A stretch of DNA of 64,000 nucleotides. Origin: Priapulus caudatus (Eukaryota; Priapulida; Priapulimorpha; Priapulimorphida; Priapulidae). The stretch spans positions 270,310 to 334,309 of the forward strand of contig NW_014577113.1 of NCBI RefSeq assembly GCF_000485595.1, given 5' to 3'. Of the stretch, positions 36,901 to 47,813 are shown piece by piece. Position 1 is the stretch's first letter; each line of letters starts with the position of its first letter. The notes beneath the pieces were generated by a model. That model did no database searches. It saw only the letters and a list, made by a program, of their open reading frames with translations, and was not told where the DNA came from. Made by a program: the position numbers and the translations under genes.

Positions 36901-39900
36901 AAACGACAGAACCTGGGGCTATCAGAAACTTCCTAAATAGTTAGGAAGTCGTGCACTCGTGCGGTTGCAACTATTGACGATGTTTTGATGGAACTCGGAT
37001 GCCTTCACTATCTAGTTTTGTGGACCCTAGCTCCACCACTTCCATGGTTGAGCGTCTGATACATGTGGGTGTGTGTGTGTCCACAGGTGCTGGTCACATT
37101 GCCGCTAGCTTTACTGCAGGAGGGAACAATGAAGTTTAATCCACCTCTAAGCGAGGAAAAGCAACAGGCATTAGTCCACCTCGGAGCCGGCTGCATCGAA
37201 AAGGTATGGCATTCAAGTAGTGTGTAATAAAACTGCTACCTAACGGTCAATGAAGAAAAACCGAAAGGACAAGTGGCACTGTTCGAAAGGTGACAATTCT
37301 ATGGAGATGGTTTACAGTTTAACCAGTGCCACTCATTGGAAACGCCAAAAGTGTTCTTTGCTGACAGCTGTCTGTTCTATAGAGGTGACTCCTAATGCAT
37401 GTTTGACTCTAGCTGTCGTGCAACGTCGATATTAATGACTTTGAGCCTAGCGCAGACTTGCGATTCTGGTTCCGCGTAGATGCGACCTGCAATTGCATGC
37501 GATCGGTTGCACGCCTCGCCGAGTGTGCGCATGCAAGCGACTGGCTACCATTTGACGAAAAATGACGCTGGCGGCATGGGCAGTATTTACCCGTCATTTC
37601 CAGTTGGATCGCGACATCTTTATATACCGCATGTTTCTTAGTGTGATCGCTGTATTCCGGCAGTGTATAACATCAAACAAAACTGGCCTCTCCATCCACA
37701 TATCTAGCAAAATGCTTTCTTTTTCATCTCTCCAGCTTGTTGCTGTGAGCGTAGCCATATTGAAATATTACGTGATGAGATGGTGCTCGCTAATTGGTCG
37801 GACGATAATTTGTCATCGTTCCAAGTCGCTGCCTAACCGCACGCATGGCCTACCCGCACACATGCGATTTGGAAGCGATTTCGGAGCGACGAGTTGCTGA
37901 AATTCAGACATGTTTGATTTCTTGCGACTCGTCGCAAGCGACCAGAATCGCAGCCGCACGTTCCCGCAGACCTAGCGATTTCTCATGCGACTCGGCTGCG
38001 ATTCTAGAATCGCAGCAGAGTCGCATGAACAAGTCGTAAGTCTGCGCGGGGCTTTATTAATCCTTATAATACAGTGTGCTATCATCCATCTCCTCTAAGT
38101 ACATTGCTCTTGAATGAAAATGTTGAAGAATTTATAAAGGCACTTTTATTCTACATTATTGATTTCCACAGTACAGCAGTGCAGTCGCGGAACATGATGT
38201 AATGAATTTGTTCACGTGGTATTAGCGCATTTGCAATTTCATTCGAGAAAAGGCATAATACTAGCTATACAGAAACTATACACGTAAGGAAATTGTTTGC
38301 GTAGAAAATACATGGTATAAGGGTGAAGAACAAGTCATTAACGTACGACCTGATAAGACTGGTGATTGGCAATGAGTAAGAAACTGGGTAGTCGGTGTGG
38401 AAATGTGCACGTCGTGCCTTACTACTGTTCGTATTTACATCGTCTTATAATATGAATTTTCATTGCAACTAAGATTGCCTATCTTAAGCAATAAAGCTAC
38501 AAGCATAAATCACTGTGAAGCTTATACATTACATGCATACATACATACATATGAGCATAGGCATGCCTGAATAAGCTTTGGAAACAAATCGCGTTGCATG
38601 CACCAAAGGGCACGCCTGTTAAACTACTAGAAACTACAAGCTATTCTCAACTTTCGTGGCAGTTAGCGGAGAAGTGTTGCATATAACTTTTAAAAATTGT
38701 TTTGAAATAAAGAATTGCTAATGATCGAGACCGATGGGAAGCTGATAACGTTATCTTGCAGTAGTGCAGGGGTCTCCGGTTTGATCGCAAGTTAGTAACC
38801 ATGACTACGTGGAACAGCGTGTGGTTCATTTGCACAGAAACGTGACTATAATACGAAGCAAAAATTCAGACTCAAATCGAACGGCGAATCAGTGCTAGAA
38901 AAATCACAGACTATCATGTTAATATGCATGACATGATATAATAAGTCTGACAAATGGCCCTTTTTCTATTAGTATAGCCTGTAAATAAAGATTTTTTAAA
39001 GAAGAACGCTCACACTTATATACAGGCACACATCACACACGTGAGTGCACGTATCAACACACGCATGAATTTAAAATTGCACATCCCCATAAATTTACAT
39101 TCAGCCACCCACCCACTTAGATGCGCATACAGCCACACCGGCAGACACTTACATATATACAGCCAAATGCCCACACTCACTTACAGTCAACCACCACACA
39201 CATAGGCACACATGTACACACACATACACACACACACACACACACACTTGGGCAAAATTTGGCAATGGTGTTACATATCGCTGTACACCTATACATCGAT
39301 GAAGACCATCCACTTCACGGCGGCACCCCCTACATGTTGCCTGTGCGATCTAACGCGTCGGAGGCGCCATCTACACATCCATCCGCGCGATCTCACTTGT
39401 CGGCAACGCCCCCTACATGATCTCACTTGTCGGCAACACCCCCTACACGACTTCTCGTGTCGGCAGCGCCCCCTACACCATCTCGCGTGTCAGCAGCGCC
39501 CCCTATATGTCGCTGAGCGTGATCCACATCTCGGCGTTGTAGACGCCGGCGGTCGGCGGCGGGTAGTTCTTATCCATCCTTCCCGTGATGTACTCGATGA
39601 CGAACTTGATCGGCGGCGTCGACGGCGCCTCCATGACGGGCGACTGCAGCGCGTCTAGCTCCAGCTTTGGCTTGTGCGATATGGGCACGCCGCCGGGCTG
39701 TCCGGCGGCGGTGACCACCTCGTCTCCGTCACACGACGCGATCGTCTCGTTGCTCTCGCTCATGTCGTCGGCTGAATGAATGTCGAGGGTATGAAGCGTG
39801 AGATAGTGCAGCTGCGATGGTGATATAGACGATGGTTCTCGGGTGACTTGTAGTATGTTGTATTTGTAGTTGTGTCGGCGCGTTCTATAAGTCCAATCTC

Positions 39901-42419
39901 AGTTGTTACTGTCCGACTCTCTCGTTGTTGTTGTTGTTGTTGTCGGGGTGGTAGTCGGGCGCCAATGCGGCTACGCGTTCACACAGCTCCTGTAAGATTC
40001 GATCGCTTGCAGTCGGGTGTGTTGGCGCGACTCGACGCGTTTGCTCCTGTGATTCTCTGAGAGATTCGCCTCACTCGTTGCACTACATTCACTTGTGTCT
40101 AAGCAAACACGCGTCGCGCGGATAGTGGATGTTTCGCTGAATCCCCCTAACTAGTTCTGCACGCGCACGGGCAAAACTGTTGTGGATTGAACAGGCTGCG
40201 CGGGTCTTTAAGACTGCTGGAAATAGCCGCTACTGGCGCAGTAGTCATCGCATGCACAGAAAAAACACGGGGGTGCAAAAATACTGCGCTGCACGGGGAA
40301 GGCGCCTCACTACGGGGAGCTTGTGCAACGTCCCGCCACAATAGTGAGGAATCAGGTTATACCCGCGCAGGAGTGTGCTAACGGGTAGCAGGCTGGATAC
40401 CGTTGCTAGGGTCTATTGTTGACAAGTCCTGCTGGTCTGTGAGACGGTGGCTCTGCCTTTTGTACTGCAATTAGCTGGAAGTCTTGGCAGCCGAGCACCG
40501 GCTGCAGTCCTCCCTACCCGCCGCTCCTTTCTCTCGTGGACGTGCCCTTGCTACCACATTCCTAGTGCTAATAATACTCTGCCAGGCGGGCGCGTACGCG
40601 GGACAGCTTATTACTTAGAACTCGAGTCTAGGCTTCGCAGGCTAAATTTATCCGAAGGCTGCGTGTTGGCGCGCTCTCTCGCACGCAGTGTGCACGTGAT
40701 TGCCGTATAGCAGGCAGTGATCACAATCGGATAGCCCAGCAGGATGGTGCGACGCACCTCGCTCGTCGCGCCCCCTAATCGCTATGTGAAGCCTACAGAG
40801 GCCAACTTACGTATAATAACGAGTTGGATAGGTGTGACGCACGCGGCTTACTGTTCACCTAATCACTGTGTGCAGCCCCATCAGAACAGACTTAACGAGC
40901 TCGGAAGGTGCGCGGTAGCTTACCAGATTCCATCCATCGACGTTTATCGATTTTGATCTGCCGCTTACGTTGCAGCTGTACAAATAATACATGATTGATA
41001 TTAATATTTGATTGATCACAGACTGGACGGGCGGCCGGCGTTAGCGTTAAACAAATTACCCCAGTAATCCCCCCTCTCTCATTCTCTCTCCTTCCCATGT
41101 CTATCTCTCTCCGTGTCTCTCTCTCTCTCATTCATTTTCCTCCCCTCTCTCTGTTATCCTATCTTCTCTACCCCCTCACCCTCTGTCTCGCTCCCTCGCC
41201 CCCTTTACCCTGCCCTCTTCACCTCCTCCCCATCTCTCTCTCGCTCTCTCTCTTTTCCTCTCTTTTTCTTTTTCGTTCTCACTCTGTCTCTAAATGGTCT
41301 CTGAACGGATACCTGATTTTATGCGATCTATAACGTCATCATCCGTTGTTCGCGGATCAATAACTGAGATTTGGTGGGTGGAAATAGTTGTCCAATCCCT
41401 CGCTCCCCTTGATTCGATGAGTGCGTTTTTTTTCTCTCATGCGCGGGCTGTAATTTCGCTCGGCTCGTATACATATCGCGGGTTGATGCCCTCTCTCGTT
41501 CGCACTGCCACGGCTGGTTCTGACATGAGGCTGCTCAGCGTGCGAGGGCTGCGCCTGCGCGTCTGCCAATAGCAGGTGGCGCGCTGCGGCGTGCACGTGC
41601 GTTTCGCGTGTCTGGTGCTGATGTTGGCGGATTTTCAGTCGGCAAATGCACCGTAGCAGCAGAACACTGACTGTAGGAGTGAGTGTGTGCACTGATCGAT
41701 TCCGCACTCGCATTTCATAGAATCTTGTGCGTTTTTGTAGTAGGGGTAATTTATTATTGACCATACACGATTTTATCGATATTATTTTTTAATATATTTA
41801 ATGATGGTACATTGGTAAAGGATATATCAACACGACCTTGCAACCTCCCCACCATCAGTTCGATAATAAAAGAATAATATGTGCTAGACTGAACAAGAGA
41901 CACGTGACAACAGGGAAGGCAGCTAGTGCCCTAAAAAGATTTTCTGAACGTCTCTGTTCTACTCTTCTGGCGATTTACTAGGAATATCTTGATGAACTTA
42001 AGATAAACTCTCATTAAATAAATATTGTTACTTGCCGAGCAATGCTGTTAGAATGGGATAAACTTTTAAAACATGCCAGCTAACATGACCCAAGACGCTA
42101 GCATATATTAATAGAAATTACGATCTATATAATCCGAATTTGTTGTTGTGTAGTATAATATTCCTGTAATGTGATACATCTGTTATACATATCGAAATAG
42201 AAGGGCCTAATATGGTGCTCATATATTTTGGATATAAGTAACAGCCTGATGGGATAACGTGATGATGACCTGATTATTGATGAAAATATATATTAGCCTT
42301 CAATCCGTCGTACCAAGGGTCGATGTACACAATGTAGAATATATTTTAGTGTTTTTGTAGGATATGTGATACAACTCATGTGAGCTAGGCTTCTAAAATC
42401 AGTGGCTGAGCTAGCTGAC

Positions 42420-42464
<45 letters not shown>

Positions 42465-43498
42465 CGTCGTCGTCGGTGCGTGCGTGCGTGTGTGTGTGTG
42501 GCTGTCTGTGTGTGTGTGCGTGCGTGCGTGCGTATGTGTGCGCGTGCGTGTGTGTGTGTGTGTGCGTGCGGGTGTGCGTGTGTGTGTGTGCGCGTGCGTG
42601 TCTGTATATACAGTGTATGTATATGCCTCATGGACGCAGCTTTCTCACTGAGTGGCAGTAAAGCCATTATGTAGAATGAGCACACTTTTTGCATTTCCCT
42701 TGAGGTTTTACTGTGCTGATAACTTTGTCTTGCATTGCCTATCGACTAGATTTATTACTAGATATATTTTTTATTGCTTTGCCTTCATCAATGAATTATA
42801 GTCAATCACTGCAATTCCATCATGCAATGCTCACATTCATCCCATCATGACATGCTCACTGCGAATGTATAATACCACACTCACTACTATGAGTGTGAAA
42901 TAATTACCTCAATTGTTTTAATTATCTGTAGGTGGCGTTGAAGTTCACACATCGTTTCTGGCAGAAGCGACTCAATGATGAGGATTTTTTCGGACACGTG
43001 CCGTCCTGCCAGGACAGTCGAGGCCTCTTTAGTGTCTTTTTCGATCTCACCGCTGAGGTATTATACACGTGCATGTGTCCGATTTACGGGAACATTTTGT
43101 TACACCTATTGCGGTGTAATGAGTTACATCTATTATATCGCGGGGCGCTCGTGCATGCCGTTATTGCATTTAAACAGACGTGTAGGATCTAGGAAACATC
43201 GTGGGCGACTAGATCATTATGTTGCATAGCAACCCTATGTGCAGTAGTGTACACAAGTCCTGTGTATATCGTATAAATTGTGTACTTGTGGTAAAGTTCA
43301 TACAACATGATTGTAAATGTTCACAGCGTATAGAAAATTTTAGCATGTAGTGTTGCGTGCATTTATTAGAAGTAGGGACACCATATATAATATTTTGTAT
43401 GTTTACAGCTGGCATATATATGTCATAAACGTAGTAGCACCTACATATAGTACTATGTATTAGGTGCAATATACTATGGGCATGCTATATATTTCTAA

Positions 43499-43562
<64 letters not shown>

Positions 43563-43591
43563 CTCTCTGTCTCTTTCTTTCTCTCTCTCTC

Positions 43592-43632
<41 letters not shown>

Positions 43633-43633
43633 C

Positions 43634-43685
<52 letters not shown>

Positions 43686-46366
43686 TCTCTTTCTATGTCT
43701 GATTGTCTCTCTCTCGCTTCTTCTTCTCCTCCTGGTCTTCTTCTTCTTCTCTTCTTTCCATGTTGCTCTCTCGATTTTCTAATCTCCCTCTCTCATTCTC
43801 TCTCTTTCCCGCTTCCTTGCGCTCTCTTCTCCTTCACTCGCCCCTCACCCCTCACCCACCTTCCCTCTCTCGTGCCTTTCGGCACAACACTCGTGCTCAC
43901 TGTTAGCAGGAGCGCCACCGTCTGGGAGTGATCAGAGGCTAATAGAGGAAATGCGAAGCCTCTATCCTCAACACGGGCGTGCAGTTACTTCTCGTGCGGT
44001 TTGCCTTACGGGGATGGCCTACATCTAGCGAGATGTATAGATAGATTGCTAGATAGCTAGCTAAATATATATATATATATATTTATTTAATTATTTATTT
44101 ATATATAGAGAGAATTTAATATATAGGTGTCATATAATTATATGGCTTTACATGGGCGATGATGGGTAATAGTGTATTTGCTTGCCGTACTTTGCAGGGA
44201 GGCAGTGACTACGTTCTCGTAAGCCACATCAGCGGACCTGCTCTCAATCTCATTAAAGACAAAACCGACCAGCAGGTGGTCGATATGGCAACGGATGTGC
44301 TTAGAAAGCTATTCCCAGAGGAGGTGAGCATGGGGTGATATATATCGTAGCACTCCCCACTGAGATACAAAAGTGGTTTCTTGGAGGGATAGTACGAACA
44401 CTAGAGCTCATGACGACACATTTGATAGAAAACATTACTATTCCCGGTTTTCTTGCACATGGATTTCACACGTTACCTTTCAGTATTTGAACGCAATTTC
44501 GTATCTGACGTATAGTAATTTTGTAGGACTATATTATTGTGTTGACTCTTTATCTCCACTATTTTTGGGGAACTGTAAATGTGAGAAAGAGTATGCACAT
44601 GAGCGGCAGTGGCGACACTGCATGGGAGATTATTCACAAAGAGCAACAGACAATAACAGAATTGATGACAACAACAACAACAACATAGTGCATCAATAAT
44701 ACAGTGCATTGCATAAGTTTTATTCCTGCGGGTTTTATGCTGTAAGACTTCTTTTCTAACTGTATCCCTATACCGTATATGGTGCAGTAATATTACGTGC
44801 CTGTGTAGATTCACGTGCTGTGCTTTTCACCATGGAGTCTTCGTGCTGTTAAGGATGTCTTTGCTTTCCAGACAATCTCTGATCCGACCTCATACATTGT
44901 GACACACTGGCGAGACGACAAGTATTCCAAGATGGCGTACAGCTACGTAGCGACGGGTGGGCAGGGTGAGGCTTACACCGTCCTCGCTGAGGAGATCGAC
45001 AAGAAGGTCTACTTTGCCGGCGAGGTAAACACAGCCGCAACACGTACTGATCAATATATATATATATATATCAGGAGTAGATAATAGGGAAGGAGTGTGA
45101 CATCAATAAACAAGGGAAATTCGTCATTTACTAGCCTTAAAATACCTGCGATTTACTACGCGTAACTCATCCAACTTGAGCTCAAATCGTACACAGTACA
45201 TTCGCCTAGCATCGTGCGAAATCGTTTCCTCGTATACACAAGCAATCCGGAGATACAGACTAAAACGTACGACACGATTATCCATTTTTTGGCCATCAAT
45301 CCAAGCCGATTGCCTGCCTATATTCAAACAAAAGGCAGCTACTAACGCGCTATTGCTAACTCGGCGAGGCATGTGGCTCGCTGGGAGATTAGGCATCAAC
45401 ACTCTGCGAGATAACCTTTGACCCGGTACACAGCTACATACCTGCATACAGCGGCATACAGCAGCCCCACTGCACATACTGGCACGCATGCCAACCGCAA
45501 TCAGCAGCAGCTGATCAGGCTCAAATCTCCCAGCGAGCCACATTGCCCGTTTTCCGTTGCCGAGTTAGCAATAGCGCGTTAGTAGCTGCCTTTTGTTTGA
45601 ATAAGCTTATAGATATTTTGATATTATTTACCTCAAATATATATGTTTGTGTGTGTGTGCGTGCGCGTGCAAGCGTATATTTGTATACACGTGTATAGTA
45701 TCAGGACTAGGATAATGAATTGATTTCTCATGTGGGTCATTATGTTTATATACTACTTATGTCGTTCACGATGGTGTGAGCATATTCATCTTACTACGCG
45801 TGCTAACTCCTGCATACGACCATATACATGAAAAACGATTCGGTTAAAGTAAATTCCTTATCGTGAGTAGCATTTCTCGGCTGTGCAGTGAGCATCCCCG
45901 ATTACTGCAGAAGAGAAATGCAGCTGTTGGAATTTGACAAGCGGTCTGTGTTTGTAACAACACGCGTGCATTGCTGGCAGAATAGATTTTCGTTTATGGA
46001 GAAAGCTGGAGATGTCTCGTTAATGGCACGTGAAATGTCAATAGGTTGTTATACTGGCACGTTATTCTGTACATACGTTCCTGGTGCCTCAACGCACAAA
46101 TGTCGTATTGCTCCATTATTCTCTGCTGTTTACTCTCAACAGGATGCCGAATCAACTGAATTTCACCTGTTTACAGTGCACTGTTTCACTATGCGCCTCT
46201 GTGCCGGCTTGCAAACTCCGAACCCTGTCAATTTCTGTCTGGCAAGGGTCCGTTCCTCACTGCTGTAATCTTGCTGTTGCAGGCCACGAACAGACACTTC
46301 CCGCAGACGGTGACTGGTGCCTATCTCAGCGGAATCCGAGAGGTTGCCAAGATGGCCACGCCGTAA
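23673..46366 (+). CDS. KDM1B: lysine-specific histone demethylase 1B (LSD2), 20 coding exons
   Basis: Coding exons: 23673-23805, 23981-24128, 24526-24615, 24936-25032, 25776-25901, 26717-26912, 28185-28235, 28363-28477, 28700-28763, 29252-29428, 30570-30644, 33561-33695, 34074-34304, 35219-35419, 36522-36596, 37087-37203, 42932-43057, 44198-44323, 44872-45024, 46283-46366. They total 2,520 bp (839 aa; human about 820), all GT-AG with consistent phase. The product is a nuclear FAD amine oxidase that demethylates H3K4me1/2. Zinc-finger residues include C75, C80, C87, C95, C114 and C117; the CW finger has W161, C164, C169, C191 and C205; SWIRM lies about 263-375. The dinucleotide motif GAGTAG is at 406-411, the flavin lysine is K677 (CIEKVALKF), and the C-terminal FAD motif spans the [12 protein letters not shown] junction. 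An in-frame TAG at 23661 supports the ATG. Intron 13 donor is taken as GTAATG at 34305 because it keeps alignment with the family. Confidence 0.95.
25062..25510. mobile_element. Harbinger-like MITE in KDM1B intron 4
   Basis: A 449-bp element with perfect 17-bp inverted ends TGCTAGCCGCACACTAT. It is flanked by TAA on both sides (25059-25061, 25511-25513), the TWA-type 3-bp duplication typical of PIF/Harbinger. The interior has repeated CCTCCCGAGCCAAACTTA-type units and no frame. Confidence 0.8.
25902..26716. other. KDM1B intron 5 with long pyrimidine-rich end
   Basis: The last 320 bp before exon 6 (26395-26716) are strongly C/T-rich. There is nothing else in this intron. Confidence 0.6.
26928..27245. 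repeat. (TC)n tract in KDM1B intron 6
   Basis: About 320 bp of CTCT with scattered G, starting 16 bp after the exon 6 donor. A second short (TC)n lies at 27462-27497. Poly-Ser/Leu frames across it are artefacts. Confidence 0.92.
27947..28054. repeat. (GA)n tract in KDM1B intron 6
   Basis: About 110 bp of GAGA, complementary to the (TC)n tract 0.7 kb upstream in the same intron. Confidence 0.92.
29702..30372. mobile_element. long-TIR element, family T1, in KDM1B intron 10
   Basis: Inverted arms of about 115 bp (29717-29831 and 30256-30372) share ATTATGCAATGTTGACGAATG and AATATCACTGCTGGTTAC-type blocks. The left tip reads AGGCATACTAGGCC and is preceded by TTAA (29698-29701). The right tip is truncated by about 14 bp. 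No transposase frame. A TTAA target suggests piggyBac or Kolobok mobilisation. Confidence 0.75.
31111..31605. mobile_element. interspersed repeat R1, copy 1 (KDM1B intron 11)
   Basis: About 0.5 kb closely matching 47298-47813: both run from TTAGC(T/A)CAGCTGACGAAG through GTGATGGGGAGGAAACCCAT to CCTTTTGACCCTCAA. Class unknown. Copy 1 has a short internal replacement around 31240-31350. Confidence 0.8.
31652..32670. mobile_element. foldback element F1, about 420-bp inverted arms
   Basis: A 1,019-bp element whose arms (31652-32076 and 32259-32670) are near-perfect inverted copies around a loop of about 180 bp. The tips are CACAGGCACTTG. Flanks GACTAAAC (31644-31651) and GACTGAAC (32671-32678) look like an 8-bp duplication with one change. 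Transcribed in KDM1B pre-mRNA it would form a long duplex. Relatives in the window are at 15557-16626, 17539-17625 and 20639-20656. Confidence 0.85.
32679..33560. other. 3' part of KDM1B intron 11
   Basis: Nothing certain. 33085-33110 and 33412-33445 resemble parts of 26-215 at the left edge of the window, suggesting an interspersed repeat. A C-rich patch lies at 33128-33170. Confidence 0.4.
34560..34890. repeat. degenerate repeats in KDM1B intron 13
   Basis: Motifs such as CATTTTTCTAACAG, GGTTTTTCTAGTGGGG and ACGTTTTTCTCACC recur every 50-60 bp, each preceded by TATGTTA-like sequence. The array is badly decayed. Confidence 0.4.
35411..36040. repeat. 32-bp minisatellite that includes the exon 14 splice donor
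   Basis: Twenty units of about 32 bp, each with AACACAGAGGTGGGTGT followed by (C/A)TGTAGGGAGGG(T/C)TAA. The first unit contains the last nine bases of KDM1B exon 14 and its donor (exon ends at 35419, GTGGGT follows). The array therefore starts inside coding sequence and repeats the donor context 19 more times into intron 14. Confidence 0.93.
36831..36872. repeat. perfect 15-bp hairpin in KDM1B intron 15
   Basis: GTCATTACTTTTGCA at 36831-36845 is repeated inverted at 36858-36872 around a 12-base loop. Possibly the relic of a small inverted-repeat element. Confidence 0.7.
37450..38047. mobile_element. MITE with GCGCAGACTT ends in KDM1B intron 16
   Basis: About 598 bp, with inverted tips GCGCAGACTTGCGA and GCGCAGACTTACGA. 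The interior is rich in TGCGA and TCGCA motifs. No clear target duplication. Confidence 0.6.
38048..39194. other. KDM1B intron 16, left part
   Basis: AT-rich with a short (CATA)n at 38532-38552. Nothing else seen. Confidence 0.45.
39319..39514. repeat. 30-bp minisatellite beside the antisense ORF
   Basis: Units of 30-31 bp with core GTCGGCA(A/G)CGCCCCCTACA, four clear copies from about 39390 and weaker ones before. A (CA)n tract lies just upstream at 39195-39247. Confidence 0.8.
39503..39763 (-). CDS. possible small nested antisense gene, 86 aa, unknown
   Basis: Inside KDM1B intron 16, on the opposite strand, is an 86-residue frame starting [16 protein letters not shown] and ending [10 protein letters not shown]. 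Composition is protein-like and GC-rich, like the GC-rich exons of its neighbours, and unlike the flanking repeats. I do not recognise it; there is no signal peptide or membrane span. A good acceptor (pyrimidine-rich, ending CAG) sits 9 bases before the ATG on the minus strand, so it may be the last exon of a longer gene, reading on in frame from DDM. The stop codon falls in the last unit of the adjacent minisatellite. The region just upstream (39780-40760) is CpG-rich and could be a promoter. It could also be a retro-copy or chance. Confidence 0.4.
   Translation of the reverse strand: MSESNETIASCDGDEVVTAAGQPGGVPISHKPKLELDALQSPVMEAPSTPPIKFVIEYITGRMDKNYPPPTAGVYNAEMWITLSDI
39780..42424. other. 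KDM1B intron 16, right part
   Basis: CpG-rich to about 40760 with no certain exon. CT-rich simple sequence lies at 41068-41295. A second CpG-containing patch is at 41390-41620. AT-rich afterwards. Confidence 0.4.
42425..42605. repeat. (TG)n / TGCG tract
   Basis: Pure TG for about 38 bp, then GTCGTC, then mixed TGCG and TGTG units. Frames across it are artefacts. Confidence 0.92.
43502..43705. repeat. (CT)n tract in KDM1B intron 17
   Basis: About 200 bp of CTCT with TTTC interruptions, followed by CT-rich DNA to about 43870. Intron 17 also has AT-rich simple sequence at 44065-44115. Confidence 0.92.
45321..45603. mobile_element. inverted-repeat element in KDM1B intron 19
   Basis: Arms 45321-45390 and 45523-45603 are inverted copies (TATTCAAACAAAAGGCAGCT, CGCGCTATTGCTAACTCGGC, GTGGCTCGCTGGGAGATT). 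The right arm is about 10 bp longer inside. No target duplication identified. Confidence 0.7.
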
Positions 46367-47297
46367 ACGAGACGACTGCACCAGAGGGAGCACCAGGGGG
46401 AGCTGTCCCTGAAGGCAGGCGAGATGCCACCAGGTGGAGGCACCAGTCAGTAGCAAGCTGGCGATGGTCGTTCGTTCGCGTCGCCGAAAGGTCGCGCCTT
46501 GCTGTCATCTCGTTGTCATGGCAACTGACCTATTGACACACCCACATACCCTGTCCCCAGCCGGCGTCCCCATCGATGAGTCACGATCCGCACGCAATTT
46601 GGTTTTTCTGATCGTTGTGTGTAGTTTTGCCACAGTCTGTGATTACGTTCCGTCAGCGTGCTCCTGGGAGGTCCCATCTGGACAGGCTTGAATGTGATAT
46701 AGTGTACGGCGCAACGCACGCAGTTATTGTACGAATATTGTTGCAATCACTCATCGTTGTGTGGCTATTTTGAGGTGTGATTTTTAATGCGCTCTTCTGG
46801 CCGGGACGTGTAGTATTGTATTGTTTATCGTGTCGGCAGTGACTGGGAATATTTGTATTGATGACCGCTCGGTGGTGTTGGAGGCGAAATGAGTATGCGT
46901 TTACTGAATTGGTGTCCTACAGGTATATTTCAGGACAATGTCAGATATATGTGTTTCTTTGGATGCTGGAGTGTTTCTTGATAAAATGCACAAGTGCTGG
47001 GTGAATGAGTGTATGAAAGAGATGGTGTTTGAGATTTTGAGTGTTGTATAGTGGTGTGCATGAGTTTTTGCCCAAATTGTAATAAAGTGTAAAACGTTGT
47101 GAGATGTGTACAGATATTGCAGTGTACAGGGTAGATGTGTATGTTTGGTTTTATCACAGCACAAATGGAGAATTTCCAAAAATTTTGTAATTTCAATGTT
47201 ATGCATCACATTTAAGTTTTGAAATTGTACTAAATAAATAAGACCATATAATCTCAATGGTTGCTATCAGGCACAAATATTTGGTACGTCCTTATTT
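46367..47297 (+). other. KDM1B 3'UTR and downstream DNA
   Basis: Follows the stop at 46364-46366. No further exon. AATAAA occurs at 47081-47086 and again around 47229. Confidence 0.6.
47081..47086 (+). terminator. candidate KDM1B poly(A) signal
   Basis: Canonical AATAAA 715 bp after the stop, followed by GT-rich sequence (GTGTAAAACGTTGTGAGATGTG). Confidence 0.5.
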
Positions 47298-47813
47298 TTA
47301 GCACAGCTGACGAAGACAGATGCAGCTTGTAGAATCGCATGAGCGTCCGTCCATCTGTTCGTCCGTGCGTCCGTCAACAGTTGGGCACAAATCTTAACCG
47401 CTCGACGTACGGTCTTGAAAAGGATGTCGACTCGGGATGTCGAATTAGGGGGGTCAAGTGTCAAAGGTCAAGATGTGTCAATGGAGGGAGAATATTTTCC
47501 CCTTAACTTAAGGTATAGGAGGAAATACGGAATTGCGGCACAAATCTCAATGGCTCGACCTACGCTCTTAATATTTGATGTATAGTGTGATGGGGAGGAA
47601 ACCCATCACCAGTGCGAAATTGGAGGTCAAAGGGCAGTGGGGGAAAGGTCAGATATCAGACATTTTCTGAGGACATGGTCTAACGGACCGAGTGCAAAAC
47701 TTTTTTGTTTCAGCGCAGACCTACCATTTTCATCACTTTATTGAAAGGACCATGAAATGTGCTTTTCGCTGACGTGCGAAGAATAAGTGTCTGATAACCT
47801 TTTGACCCTCAAG
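47298..47813. mobile_element. interspersed repeat R1, copy 2
   Basis: Same orientation as copy 1 (31111-31605). It ends within a few bases of the point where the LINE fragment begins on the other strand. Confidence 0.8.

Noticed and set aside
41357-41764. 135-residue minus-strand frame in KDM1B intron 16, considered as an upstream exon of the nested antisense gene
   Set aside because: No domain, no acceptor or donor pair that joins it in phase to 39763, and composition is not convincing.
42293-42694. His/Thr and Cys/Val frames over the TG tract
   Set aside because: Simple repeat open in several frames on both strands.
43464-43931. 155-residue Ser/Leu-rich frame
   Set aside because: Simple (CT)n repeat, no coding signal.
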